A stretch of DNA of 64,000 bases from positions 992,001 to 1,056,000 of the forward strand of contig NZ_CP020946.1 in NCBI RefSeq assembly GCF_002208115.1, in the 5' to 3' direction. Every line of letters begins with the position of its first letter. The first letter of the stretch is position 1. Source of the DNA: Bdellovibrio bacteriovorus. Lineage in GTDB: Bacteria > Bdellovibrionota > Bdellovibrionia > Bdellovibrionales > Bdellovibrionaceae. Both the position numbers and the translations under genes were made by a program. Positions 7,450-16,146 of this stretch are shown here, piece by piece. Below the pieces are notes generated by a model, which was given only the letters and a program-made list of their open reading frames with translations, was not told the DNA's origin and did not search any database.

Positions 7450-10400
7450 ATGAGTACTGTACGTCTTGGATTGACCATCATCATGCTTCTGTCGCTTTCG
7501 GCGTGTATGAACGCCGACTTGGCTATTCTTACAAGCAAAATCACTCAGACTCAAAACTTGAACGGCGCCTATAAGTCCACGTCTCTTGTGCCGATTCGCT
7601 GGTCGACGGCGGATGCGGATATTCCGCCAGACTATTTGAAGTTGGAAGCATCGGCGGATGGCGGTAACACCTGGATGGTGATTCAGGACCGCATGTCCAA
7701 CACGGGCGCTTATGACTGGGATATTTCCCACCTGGCTGATGGCAGCACCCATCACTTGCGATTGATCGCCGTGGTTCGTGATGCCCGGGAAACATTGCCG
7801 TTGGGTTCTTTTCTGATTGATGATCAACCTCCGGTGCCGGGGGCTGATCAGACGGTGTCGGTGACCGAGGACGTGACGGCTCCTTTTGTACTGAACACAC
7901 CCAGTGACAACGACCAATATAAAATTCAGATTGTGACGGCTCCCGCGCGCGGTTCGCTTTCCGGTTGCGGTGGCAGCAGTGTTTTGAACTGCACTTACAC
8001 TCCATCCTTAGATAATGATATCGATGACAGTTTTACCTATAAAGTCGTGGACCGCGCCGGAAATGAAACGGCTGTGGTCACGGTGACGTTGGATCTGCAG
8101 CCGGTGAATGATGTGCCGGTGATCACGACTTTGGCGTGTGCGGGCAGCATCGGTGAAAACTATGCTTATGCCTGCGGTATTAATGCCACAGATGTGGACC
8201 TGCCTTCGCCGCTGACGTTGACCTATCATCTGGATGCCGCCACCACTTGTGGACCTTGGTTAAGTATTGATGCCAACACCGGCGCCGTGACCGGAACTCC
8301 GTCTGCTGCGGAAGTCGGGACGACCTGCCATGTGGCGGTGTATGCGGAAGATGACGTGGGCGGGCAGTCCGCGATCTTTGCGTGGGAACTTGCAGTGACC
8401 AACTCACCGCCAATCGTAAATGTGACGGGCGGACCCTACATTATTTCTGAAGATGCCGCTTTGGCTGAAGTGATATCCGGTGCGAATGTTTCTTCGATTG
8501 AGGAAGCGGGCAGCACCTATTCATTGGTGACTCCGACCGTGGCGGGAGATCGCTGTGAAGATCACGCGATGGCGCCGACGGCGGCGAATTACAGTATTGA
8601 TTCCGTCACGGGAGCATTTTCTTTCCAGCCGGCACCGGACTATCAGGGAGTCTGTCAGATACGTATTGCCCTGACCGACGCCTTCCCTTCGACAGGGTAT
8701 GCGGATGTGGCGATCACCGTGAATAACGTTCAGGATGCGCCGGTGATTGCCGCAGGTCTTGCGCCCTGTGCTGCAAACATCGATGAAGATGACCAATATA
8801 ATTGTATCGTTGCGATCACGGATCCCGATCCGGAAACGGTGACAGTGACCCGGGATGTTTCAGACACCTGTCCATGGCTGACCGCCACCCCTTCGGGCAA
8901 TGGCCGGGTGGTCACGATCTCGGGGACGCCGGATGATGATGACGTCGGAACCTGCCGTTTGGCCATTCACGCTGAAGATCCTCAAAATGCCACGGATGTG
9001 CAGTTTATCGACATCACCATTGCCAATGCTGAACCGACGCTGACAATTGGAACCCCGACCGTGCTGACCGAAGACGATCCGTCTTTCTCGGGTCTGGTGG
9101 ATGTGCTGAGTGCTGCCGCCGTAAGTTCCTTGGATGAGGGCTTGGGCACTTATTCTCTGGATTATACCGGCCTGACGGGCACAGCCTGCAATGACACGTC
9201 CGTGGTGGTCACGCCGGCTTCGGACTTTGTTATCAGTGCTGCCACGGGGGCGGTCAGCATCAAGCCCCGCGCAGATTATTTCGGGACTTGTTATGCAAAG
9301 ATCCGGTTTGATGATGGTAATGGTGCTGGCAACTCGGTCGTCGAGCAGGAGATCGCCATCGTTGTTCAAGCGGTGAATGATGCGCCGGTAATTACATCTA
9401 TTCCCACCACACATGAAATTCTGCTGACGCCGGGTTCAGCGACACTTTCAAGCTTCACGTTGACGGTGGATGTGGGACCAGCGAATGAAAACTTGCAGAA
9501 TCTTGAATTGATCTGCACCAATTCAAACACTTCGCGCCTGACCGTGGACTGCACGCAAACGCGCGCGGGTGACGGCGACCTGACGGTGAATCTGTCCGCC
9601 AGCGCAGGAGTTGATGCTTCGGCAACGGTGACGGTGAAGGTGCGTGACAGTGGCGGCGGTACCAATGAATCTGCGGTGGCAAGTGTCGCTGTTTCCATGA
9701 CAGATGCGGTGGTGCTGGCTCCGATTGCGGCAGACACTTTGAATTACAACATTTATGACCAGGCTGTGGCTCAATACAGCGGGGCGGTGGCGGCTTCGGC
9801 GCGCACATTTGTGGTGCGTGTGAATCCGATGGTAAAGGTTTCCAGCAATGATCCGGCACTGCCGGCGATGCGCACGGGATCTTTGGCGGCCACGGCGCGG
9901 GTTCGTCTGATCAATGATGGTTTGATCATTGGTGCCGCCGGTGCGGGAGGGCTTGCACCCGCAGCGACCGCGGGGTCCCTGCGCATGGGTCAGCACGGAG
10001 GAACTGCGTTTAAAGTGGAAGCGCAATACGCCAACGTCACGATTTTGAACAACGGAATGATCTATGGTGGTGGCGGTGGCGGCGGTCGCGGTGGTACTGA
10101 CAACAGTGATGTTGGGGCGGGCGGCGCCGGGGGCGCAGGTGAAGGACCTGCATCCGCAGCCGTCAGTGGAACCGCCGGAGCCTCCAGTGGTGGTACCGGG
10201 GGATCTCCAGCCACTGCCGTTGCGGGCGGAGCATCTCCAGCGGGTGATTATACTCCCTCTAATGGAGTTGCGCGCACTCATGGAAGTGCCGGGCAGGGTG
10301 GCAGCACGTGTTTGATTGGTTCTGCTTTGGGGAATAATCCGGGTGAGGCCTTCTTTGGGCGCGGCGGATTCGGTGCCGGCTTTGGCGGTGGTGCCGGAGC

Positions 10401-10785
10401 CTGTGATATCACCTTTGGTGGCGGCGGCGGCGGCGGTCACTTTGGAGGTGGCGGTGGATCTGGTGGTCTGGCCGACCTGAATGATGCTGGAAATCTGAAT
10501 ACGGATGCGAATGGTTACAACGGTGGTAACGGGGGTGCTGCAATTGAAGTCCCTAATGCTGTCAGTGTGCCCGCCGATATTGCGATTTCAATTGTGCCTG
10601 GTGGTGGCAGTCAGATTGCCGGTTGTGTATGGAATGATATTTCAGGTGTTTACCTTTCAAATGTGGCGAGTGACACGGATATTAACAACCGTGTGTTGAC
10701 CTACTCGTCCACGGCCAGCCAGAACGTCAACAGTCCTTCCGGGCTGAAAATCTGGTCCAATGGGCGCGGAAAAGCCTATCGATAG
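7450..10785 (+). CDS. large lipoprotein with Ig-like repeats and glycine-rich C-terminal region
   Basis: This 1111-aa product begins with a lipoprotein signal (LLSLSAC, Cys19). Residues about 40-130 form a beta domain. Then follow tandem Ig/cadherin-like modules with VNDxPVIT linkers and He_PIG-type signatures (PWLSIDANTGAVTGTP, PAPDYQG). About residues 870-1030 are strikingly Gly-rich (GGGGGGGRGG, AGGAGGAG, FGGGGGGGHFGGGGGSGG), before a short C-terminal cap. The architecture suggests a long outer-membrane-anchored, cell-surface protein. The ATG directly abuts its GAGG motif with no spacer, so initiation may be weak or the true ribosome site lies further upstream. A strong terminator follows. 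Confidence 0.85.
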   Translation: MSTVRLGLTIIMLLSLSACMNADLAILTSKITQTQNLNGAYKSTSLVPIRWSTADADIPPDYLKLEASADGGNTWMVIQDRMSNTGAYDWDISHLADGSTHHLRLIAVVRDARETLPLGSFLIDDQPPVPGADQTVSVTEDVTAPFVLNTPSDNDQYKIQIVTAPARGSLSGCGGSSVLNCTYTPSLDNDIDDSFTYKVVDRAGNETAVVTVTLDLQPVNDVPVITTLACAGSIGENYAYACGINATDVDLPSPLTLTYHLDAATTCGPWLSIDANTGAVTGTPSAAEVGTTCHVAVYAEDDVGGQSAIFAWELAVTNSPPIVNVTGGPYIISEDAALAEVISGANVSSIEEAGSTYSLVTPTVAGDRCEDHAMAPTAANYSIDSVTGAFSFQPAPDYQGVCQIRIALTDAFPSTGYADVAITVNNVQDAPVIAAGLAPCAANIDEDDQYNCIVAITDPDPETVTVTRDVSDTCPWLTATPSGNGRVVTISGTPDDDDVGTCRLAIHAEDPQNATDVQFIDITIANAEPTLTIGTPTVLTEDDPSFSGLVDVLSAAAVSSLDEGLGTYSLDYTGLTGTACNDTSVVVTPASDFVISAATGAVSIKPRADYFGTCYAKIRFDDGNGAGNSVVEQEIAIVVQAVNDAPVITSIPTTHEILLTPGSATLSSFTLTVDVGPANENLQNLELICTNSNTSRLTVDCTQTRAGDGDLTVNLSASAGVDASATVTVKVRDSGGGTNESAVASVAVSMTDAVVLAPIAADTLNYNIYDQAVAQYSGAVAASARTFVVRVNPMVKVSSNDPALPAMRTGSLAATARVRLINDGLIIGAAGAGGLAPAATAGSLRMGQHGGTAFKVEAQYANVTILNNGMIYGGGGGGGRGGTDNSDVGAGGAGGAGEGPASAAVSGTAGASSGGTGGSPATAVAGGASPAGDYTPSNGVARTHGSAGQGGSTCLIGSALGNNPGEAFFGRGGFGAGFGGGAGACDITFGGGGGGGHFGGGGGSGGLADLNDAGNLNTDANGYNGGNGGAAIEVPNAVSVPADIAISIVPGGGSQIAGCVWNDISGVYLSNVASDTDINNRVLTYSSTASQNVNSPSGLKIWSNGRGKAYR

Positions 10786-10790
10786 CTATG

Positions 10791-10829
10791 AAAAAGGGGG
10801 GTTTTTAGACCCTTCCAGACCCCCTTTTT
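10791..10829 (+). terminator. intrinsic terminator after the Ig-like lipoprotein gene
   Basis: A perfect 10-bp inverted repeat (aaaaaggggg / cccccttttt) is separated by a 19-base loop. It lies 5 bp after the stop codon and its right arm supplies the T tract. The A-rich left arm could also serve the opposite strand. Confidence 0.85.
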
Positions 10830-10968
10830 AAAGCCTACCAGTTCCTCGCATTTAAAATTACGCCAAGCATCACTAAGCCTTAAGTCTTGCTTTGACCCCC
10901 TGCGTTCGGCTTAACCTATGAAAGTCATTCATTAAAATTCGTTAACATCGTGTAAGGACCAAGCGACT

Positions 10969-12738
10969 GTGAGCAAAATTACCAAAAGTAGCACAGCTGA
11001 ATATTTTGCTAAGAACCTCCAGCAGGTGGGTTTCTCATCTCCTTTGAAGGCCGTTTTGACGACCTTGAAAGAAGCCGTGGACAACTCATTGGATGCCTGC
11101 GAATCGGCTGGTATCTTGCCGGATCTGCTGGTTGAGATCTCCAAGGTGGGAGCAGGTTCCACCAAAAATACTGATTTAATTCGCATCGTTGTTGAAGATA
11201 ACGGCCCTGGTATCGAAGGTGAAGACCTTGCCAAGGTTTACGGTGAATATCTTGCCTCTTCCAAATTTGGTCGTGGTCAGTGCTCCCGTGGTCAGCAAGG
11301 TATCGGTATCTCTGCGGCGACCACCTGGGCGCAGATGACCAATGCCCGTGGTGTGAGTGTTATTTCCAAAACCAAAAAAATGCGCAAAGCGATCTCCGCA
11401 CAAGTGGATGTCGACATCAAATCCAACACCGGTGTTCTGAAAAACAAAGAAACTCTGGATTGGGATCGTGAGCATGGAACCCGCGTTGAATTTGTTCTGG
11501 ATGGACGTATTCAACTGAACGGTGACGGTGGTCTTTTGACTTACATCGAGGGCACCATTCTGGTGAATCCTCACATGACCATCACCTACAAGCTGACGGA
11601 CGGCGACTTCGTGACCGTAACCCGCGTAAGCACCGATGTGCCGAAAGTTCCGGAAGCATCTTTGCCGCATCCTCACACCTTCAAGCTGGGTGAGTTCATC
11701 ACGCACTCCACTTTGTTCGGTAAAACGACTTTGTCCAAGTTTTTGAAAACGGGTTTCTCCCGTATTTCGGACCAGTCCATTTCTGATTTCGTGAAAAAAG
11801 GTCTGCCAAAAGGTCTTCTTGAGAAACCTTTGACCGCGTTGAGTGAGGAAGACTTCAAGAAGGTCTTCCAGGCTGTGCAAAACACAGATCTGATGGCTCC
11901 AAGCACGAAGTCTGTTCTGACTGTGGGGGAAGAGGCGCTGTCCAAATCCATCACTCGTCTGGGTGAAATTGACTTCTTCGCCGTTGTGACCCGCAAGCCG
12001 ACCATCTGTGACTTCAAGCCGGTTGTGGTGGAAGTGGCGCTGGCGCGTTTCAAAACCCGCAATCAGGAGGCTGATTCTCCGGTGACTTTGCTTCGTTTCG
12101 CCAACCGCGTTCCGCTGCAATTTGATAAATCCGGTTGTGCGATCACGTGGGCGATCGAGTCCGTGAACTGGAAATCCTATGGTTTGGGTCAGCCTAAAGA
12201 CTCTTTGCCATTGGGTCCGTACATCTTCGCGGTTTCCATCGTGTCTCCGTTCATCAAGTTTAAAAATGCCTCCAAGGAAACTATTGATGCTTCCGAGGAG
12301 CTGGTTGCGGAAATCCGTCTGGCTTTGATCCAAGCCGGTCAAAAGCTGTCCCGTCACATCAAAAAAGAAGTGAAGGAAGCGGATCTTGAAAGAAAACTGG
12401 CGCACATTGAGCAGTTCGGTCCGATCCTGGTTGAAGGTTTGGCAAGAATCATCAAGGCACCAGAGTCCCGCAAGAAGAAAGCCGAAGAAGGTTTGAAGAA
12501 ACTTCTGGGCCGTGATTCCGAAGACGCGATGGCGGATTTGGAAGCAGCGGAATCCAAACTTCTTGAGCAGAAAAAACGCGACAAGAAAAAAGGCATCGCT
12601 CACGGTGACGAAGAGGAATTTGATGTGATTTCCTCAAGTGATCTGGTGGAAGAGGCTTCCGAGGAACCGCAAGGGACCAAGAAAACCACCACCAAAAAGA
12701 CTGTAACCACTAAGAAAACCACTGGGAAAAAAGCGTAA
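10969..12738 (+). CDS. top6B: DNA topoisomerase VI subunit B
   Basis: This 589-aa protein is the ATPase subunit of a type IIB topoisomerase, which passes duplex DNA through a transient double-strand break made by the A subunit. The GHKL ATP site is complete: E35-A-V-D-N39 with D42, VEDNGPGI at 76-82 and RGQQGIG at 107-113. An H2TH-like segment (about 230-320) and a transducer domain with FANRVPLQFDKSGCAITW follow. The C-terminus is charged, ending in a Lys/Thr tail (KKTTTKKTVTTKKTTGKKA) resembling histone-H1-like DNA-binding tails. The GTG start has AAGGA 10 bp upstream. The stop overlaps the A-subunit start by one base. Topo VI is typical of archaea and plants and sporadic in bacteria. Confidence 0.92.
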   Translation: MSKITKSSTAEYFAKNLQQVGFSSPLKAVLTTLKEAVDNSLDACESAGILPDLLVEISKVGAGSTKNTDLIRIVVEDNGPGIEGEDLAKVYGEYLASSKFGRGQCSRGQQGIGISAATTWAQMTNARGVSVISKTKKMRKAISAQVDVDIKSNTGVLKNKETLDWDREHGTRVEFVLDGRIQLNGDGGLLTYIEGTILVNPHMTITYKLTDGDFVTVTRVSTDVPKVPEASLPHPHTFKLGEFITHSTLFGKTTLSKFLKTGFSRISDQSISDFVKKGLPKGLLEKPLTALSEEDFKKVFQAVQNTDLMAPSTKSVLTVGEEALSKSITRLGEIDFFAVVTRKPTICDFKPVVVEVALARFKTRNQEADSPVTLLRFANRVPLQFDKSGCAITWAIESVNWKSYGLGQPKDSLPLGPYIFAVSIVSPFIKFKNASKETIDASEELVAEIRLALIQAGQKLSRHIKKEVKEADLERKLAHIEQFGPILVEGLARIIKAPESRKKKAEEGLKKLLGRDSEDAMADLEAAESKLLEQKKRDKKKGIAHGDEEEFDVISSSDLVEEASEEPQGTKKTTTKKTVTTKKTTGKKA

Positions 12739-13901
12739 TGGCAAAACTACTCAGCATTCGCGATTTGAAAATTGATATTCCTAAAGAAGCCCGCATTCTT
12801 GCGGACAAGATGCTGAAAGACCTGGAGTCCTCCAAGCGTCCGGTTCTTGAGGCGGTGAAAACTTCTTTGGACAACTCTTTGTACAACGCCAAAGTGGGCT
12901 ACCTGACTCCGGGGGACAAGGTTGTTCGTACTGAGTTGAACGTTTCTTCCGTGCAGAAACTGGCGCGTGTGGTGTTCCTTTTGGAAATGCTTTTGCGCAA
13001 TCTTGAAACCGGCACCGTGAATACGAAGCGTGAGCTTTATTACATGTGTAAAGGTGAGATCAAAGGCAATCCGCGTTTGAAACCACTGGATTTCGAAGAT
13101 CAGCCTGAATCCGACTCTATCATCGACTTCATCGGCGATATGCTGGAAGTGTACCGTGAAGAACTGAACGTTTTCGCCAATGACCGTGGTGGGCAGACTT
13201 ATTCCCAGCAACTGGTTGTGACTGAGACTTTGGCAGACGGGGACAAGGCCGTGATCGACCTTTCCACTTTGGGAACGTCTCCATTCCAGCCAAAGAACAA
13301 ACCTCAGGCGCTGAAGCTGAAGGCAAAAAAGAAAATCGATTTCTGTCTGATCGTGGAATCCGAAGGTACGGCGAATACGCTGGTAACCATGGGCTTCACC
13401 AAACGTAACAACTGTATCGTGATGGGTGCTCAAGGGGTTCCATCCAACGGTGTGCGTGGCTGGGCAAAACTGATCCAGGAAGAATTGGATGTTCCAATGT
13501 ACTTCTTCGGGGATCTCGATGCGTACACCATGCAGAATATCTATCGTACTTTGAAAGCCGGTTCCGCCGCGTCTTTGATCCGTAATGCTGACTTCTCCGC
13601 ACCGAACGTGAAGTTCCTGGGCGTGTTGCCGGAAGACGTGAAAAAATACGATCTGCCTCACTACAAAGTGAAAGAATCCGATCCGGCAGAAGCGCGCGCT
13701 TTGAAAAAAGCCAAAGATGCGCTGGAAAACGATCCGTTCTTCCTGGATAAAAAGAACAAAAATCTGGCGGACATCCTGCGCTGGTTGATCAAAGAAAAGA
13801 TTCGTTGCGAGCAGCAGTCCTTCTTCTCTGTCGACCCGAAAGATCCAATCAAGACAGAAAAGCTGATTCTTGAGAAAATCAAACGCGGATCTTACGTTTA
13901 A
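12738..13901 (+). CDS. top6A: DNA topoisomerase VI subunit A (Spo11-like)
   Basis: This 387-aa protein is the DNA-cleaving subunit. The winged-helix 5Y-CAP domain holds TKRELYYM, where Y102 (or Y101) is the expected catalytic tyrosine. The Toprim domain shows VESEGTANTL (E207/E209) and FFGDLDAYT (D259, D261) for metal binding, with GVPSNGVRGW between them. The usual DGDPxG of archaeal Top6A is changed to GDLDAY, so the Toprim loop is divergent although both acids are kept. It is translationally coupled to top6B (taATG). The two subunits should form the A2B2 enzyme. A terminator follows. Confidence 0.9.
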   Translation: MAKLLSIRDLKIDIPKEARILADKMLKDLESSKRPVLEAVKTSLDNSLYNAKVGYLTPGDKVVRTELNVSSVQKLARVVFLLEMLLRNLETGTVNTKRELYYMCKGEIKGNPRLKPLDFEDQPESDSIIDFIGDMLEVYREELNVFANDRGGQTYSQQLVVTETLADGDKAVIDLSTLGTSPFQPKNKPQALKLKAKKKIDFCLIVESEGTANTLVTMGFTKRNNCIVMGAQGVPSNGVRGWAKLIQEELDVPMYFFGDLDAYTMQNIYRTLKAGSAASLIRNADFSAPNVKFLGVLPEDVKKYDLPHYKVKESDPAEARALKKAKDALENDPFFLDKKNKNLADILRWLIKEKIRCEQQSFFSVDPKDPIKTEKLILEKIKRGSYV

Positions 13902-13928
13902 GATTTTCGCTTAAAGAAAAAATCACTC

Positions 13929-13962
13929 AAGCCCCTGTCCTCACGGATGCGGGCTTTTTTTT
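13929..13962 (+). terminator. intrinsic terminator of the topoisomerase VI operon
   Basis: The stem AAGCCC / GGGCTT has a 16-base loop and is followed by a run of eight T, 27 bp after the top6A stop. Confidence 0.8.
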
Positions 13963-14041
13963 CGGGCGGCGCCCGGCAGACCTGGAGCGCCGGCAGGCGC
14001 GCAAGCTGGAGCAGTTCAGCACTGCCGGCTTTCGCCGGAAC
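13963..14041. other. cluster of three GC-rich hairpins
   Basis: Three perfect short stem-loops follow one another: CGGGC-ggc-GCCCG (13963-13975), GCGCC-ggca-GGCGC (13987-14000) and CCGGC-tttc-GCCGG (14025-14038). A TATAAT hexamer lies just after them at about 14043-14048. The rest of the 283-bp gap up to the next gene shows nothing else I can support. It could be a REP/BIME-like element, a small structured RNA, or chance in a GC-rich spacer. Confidence 0.45.
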
Positions 14042-14184
14042 ACTATAATCTCTTCAAAACTTCCAGCTATTTCCACCATTTAGGCGTTTAGAAAGATGAA
14101 ACTTCGGTAGGGTTTGGTAAAAGCCCTTTCGAACTGCGGTGAATTTTGTTAAAAAACCCTCGAATTTTAAACCCGGGAGTTTTT

Positions 14185-14583
14185 ATGAAATCCGTTTTCG
14201 TCGCTCTGGCTATGTTTGTTTCTTTGTCCGCTCAAGCCGATGTATCTCCGGCGGTGGTTGCGAAGTGCTCTGGCAGTCTTTATGACAACACAGCTTTGTC
14301 CTTTGTGATTCAGGATACAGCCGTTGTGAATTTGAAGCAGGGTGTGCTTTCGACTTTCGATGGTGATTTTGCTGTGAATATGATCTGCAAAAAAGCGGAT
14401 CGCTCTGAACAAAACACTCCGGACCGTTCTTTGGCTTATACTTGCGTTGAAAATCGCGCGGGTGACGGCAAGTATCTGATCAATCTGGAATACGGTATCA
14501 GCGGTCGTCTGGTGGGTCAGATCCAGCATGAACAGATCTTCCCATTGAAACCACAAACCATCGGTTCCATTTTCTGCCGCTAG
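14185..14583 (+). CDS. small secreted protein, unknown function
   Basis: This 132-aa product starts at an ATG with GGGAG 6 bp upstream; an earlier in-frame start has no ribosome site. The signal peptide MKSVFVALAMFVSLSAQA is cleaved before D19. The mature protein has four Cys (KCSG, MICKK, YTCVEN, IFCR), enough for two disulfides, and is predicted periplasmic or extracellular. No family recognised. It is convergent with the methyltransferase gene, with an 17-bp gap. Confidence 0.7.
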   Translation: MKSVFVALAMFVSLSAQADVSPAVVAKCSGSLYDNTALSFVIQDTAVVNLKQGVLSTFDGDFAVNMICKKADRSEQNTPDRSLAYTCVENRAGDGKYLINLEYGISGRLVGQIQHEQIFPLKPQTIGSIFCR

Positions 14584-14600
14584 TCGGCTGTCAGCCTCTT

Positions 14601-15242
14601 TTAGCTGATTAAAACCAAAGGTGTGCCGCGAATGTCGGCCACCTTTTTTATTTCACGGTGTCCGTTGAGCAGACGACGGGCTTCTTCCAAAGGATTCCAG
14701 CCGTGATCCTGTAAATCGCGCAGTAAAATATAAGCGCGACCCTGTGGTTTCAGTGCCGCATCGATTCCACGAATCAAATTTGTAAAATCAGAATCAATAA
14801 AGAAACGACAGCGGTTTTTAAACTCTGAGGGCGAAAGCTTTCCCTGATTGATGCGGAAGTAAGGCGGGTTGCTCAGAATCAGATCATAGCGGCCGCTGAA
14901 TTCAGCGGTCCGCAGCGATTCGTAATTCTGATTTACGAAATTCACTGAAGGCGGGTTGTCGCCAAAGGCGGCCCGATTTTTTTCAAAGTGCTCGCGATAA
15001 ACATCCTGCACTTCCATGAAATCAAATCCGGAAGGATAGGCGCGGTTTTCTGATTTGCAGTGATACAGAAAATCAAGGCCCACGATCCCGCAGCCGGAAC
15101 ACAGATCCAGGGCGGTCATGGTGCCCAGATCCTCGTTCAAAAGCTCAAACACCTGACGCGCCAAAAACACCGAATCATGGGAAAAACGGTATTCCTCGGG
15201 TTGGGAGTAGTTAAAGGTGAAATGCGGGTTCAGGGAGCTCAT
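14601..15242 (-). CDS. SAM-dependent N6-adenine methyltransferase, TrmN6-like
   Basis: This 213-aa protein has a class I Rossmann fold: motif I LDLCSGCGIVGL (about residues 45-56) and the catalytic NPPY (about 124-127) typical of exocyclic-amine methyltransferases. Overall length, the N-terminal FRFSHDSVFLA-like region and the RG-x-P-L-V-L end fit the TrmN6/YfiC group that methylates A37 of tRNA1(Val). Rather short (E. coli TrmN6 is about 245 aa), so substrate assignment is tentative; an RNA or protein substrate is also possible. Confidence 0.75.
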   Translation of the reverse strand: MSSLNPHFTFNYSQPEEYRFSHDSVFLARQVFELLNEDLGTMTALDLCSGCGIVGLDFLYHCKSENRAYPSGFDFMEVQDVYREHFEKNRAAFGDNPPSVNFVNQNYESLRTAEFSGRYDLILSNPPYFRINQGKLSPSEFKNRCRFFIDSDFTNLIRGIDAALKPQGRAYILLRDLQDHGWNPLEEARRLLNGHREIKKVADIRGTPLVLIS

Positions 15243-15398
15243 CAGGGCCTAGGTTTTAGATTTCCCTCTGCCAAATGTCCATTTTTTCATTTCGCTTTCA
15301 TTAGCAAAGGCTCAGATCTAAATTAATTACATTTGGGCTCAATTTGGGGGGCCTGTATTGAGTTTTCCGGGCCAAGAATCTATAAATTGGCCAAGACC

Positions 15399-16067
15399 AT
15401 GTCCAATAAACAATTCTCATTATCTTTGAATATCAGCCGTTCCGTGACCCTGTCGGTGCTTTTGCATGGCGGGCTGTTCGCGCTGGCGGTGGGTATGGCG
15501 GCTCCGGAAGTGCTTCCGCTGCCCGTGGGCGTGGAGCTTCAGTACGGCGATGGCGGCACGGTTCAGGCTCCAAAGCACGAACAACAAGTCAAGGCCGCGA
15601 AGATGAAAGCCCCGGTGGTGGCCGACAACTCCGAAGGCCCGGCCATCAAGTCTGAGAAAGTAACGGAAGCGGCTCCGCAACCTGTTGCTAACGGGAAGGC
15701 GGCGGGTTCCTTGGCGGGGACTTCTGACAAAGGGGGCCTGGAAGGCCGTGAAGGGGTTGTCAACGGAAGTGAAGTGTCGCCGGAGCAGCGTTACCTTTAC
15801 GAGATCAAAAAGCTGCTGGAGCGCCGTAAGCGCTATCCAATGCTCGCCAAAAAAATGGGTCAGACCGGAAAAGTCACCATGCGCTTTACACTGGCGCAGG
15901 ATGGTTCCTTGCTGACCAGTGAGATCGTGGAAAAGACTCCGTATGATTCTTTAAATCAGGCGGCCCTGGATCTGGTCAAAGGCATCCATGGTTTGAAGCC
16001 TTTCCCGCAGGAAATCCAAAGAGGCTCCTGGTCGATCACAGTTCCTATCGAGTACGTGTTGAACTAA
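15399..16067 (+). CDS. TonB-family energy-transducer-like protein
   Basis: This 222-aa protein has one N-terminal transmembrane helix with the S-x3-H-x2-L element of TonB proteins (SVTLSVLLHGGLFAL). A Lys/Pro/Ala-rich periplasmic spacer (about 50-135) follows, then a C-terminal TonB domain (YPMLAKKMGQTGKVTMRFTL, then DSLNQAALDLVKG and a final beta strand). It would couple the proton motive force to outer-membrane receptors, but no ExbB/ExbD or receptor gene is adjacent, so it may be a TonB paralogue or an envelope spacer protein. The ATG start gives the proper membrane helix; earlier in-frame starts lengthen it without reason. Confidence 0.8.
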   Translation: MSNKQFSLSLNISRSVTLSVLLHGGLFALAVGMAAPEVLPLPVGVELQYGDGGTVQAPKHEQQVKAAKMKAPVVADNSEGPAIKSEKVTEAAPQPVANGKAAGSLAGTSDKGGLEGREGVVNGSEVSPEQRYLYEIKKLLERRKRYPMLAKKMGQTGKVTMRFTLAQDGSLLTSEIVEKTPYDSLNQAALDLVKGIHGLKPFPQEIQRGSWSITVPIEYVLN

Positions 16068-16133
16068 ATCGGTGAAAATACCTCATTCGACTGCGTTGTC
16101 GGCGAGCTTTGCGCCTGAGGTATTTTGACCGAT
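16068..16133. terminator. bidirectional terminator between convergent genes
   Basis: An 18-bp inverted repeat with one mismatch (atcggtgaaaatacctca / tgaggtattttgaccgat) encloses a 30-base loop exactly between the tonB-like stop and the glycosyltransferase stop. The AT-rich inner arms give U-tracts on both strands. Confidence 0.75.
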
Positions 16134-16146
16134 TTTAAAGGCAGGG

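Noticed and set aside
9523-10440. 305-codon minus-strand frame opposite the Gly-rich lipoprotein
   Set aside because: Low-complexity mirror of the glycine-rich coding sequence.
10880-10925. TTGACC ... TATGAA promoter-like pair before top6B
   Set aside because: The hexamers are about 19 bp apart, too long for a confident sigma-70 site.
11176-12603. 475-codon open frame on the minus strand across top6B
   Set aside because: It is the shadow of a well-supported gene; composition is His/Gln/Phe-rich nonsense and no ribosome site or domain is present.
12747-13661. 304-codon minus-strand frame opposite top6A
   Set aside because: Codon shadow of the topoisomerase A subunit.
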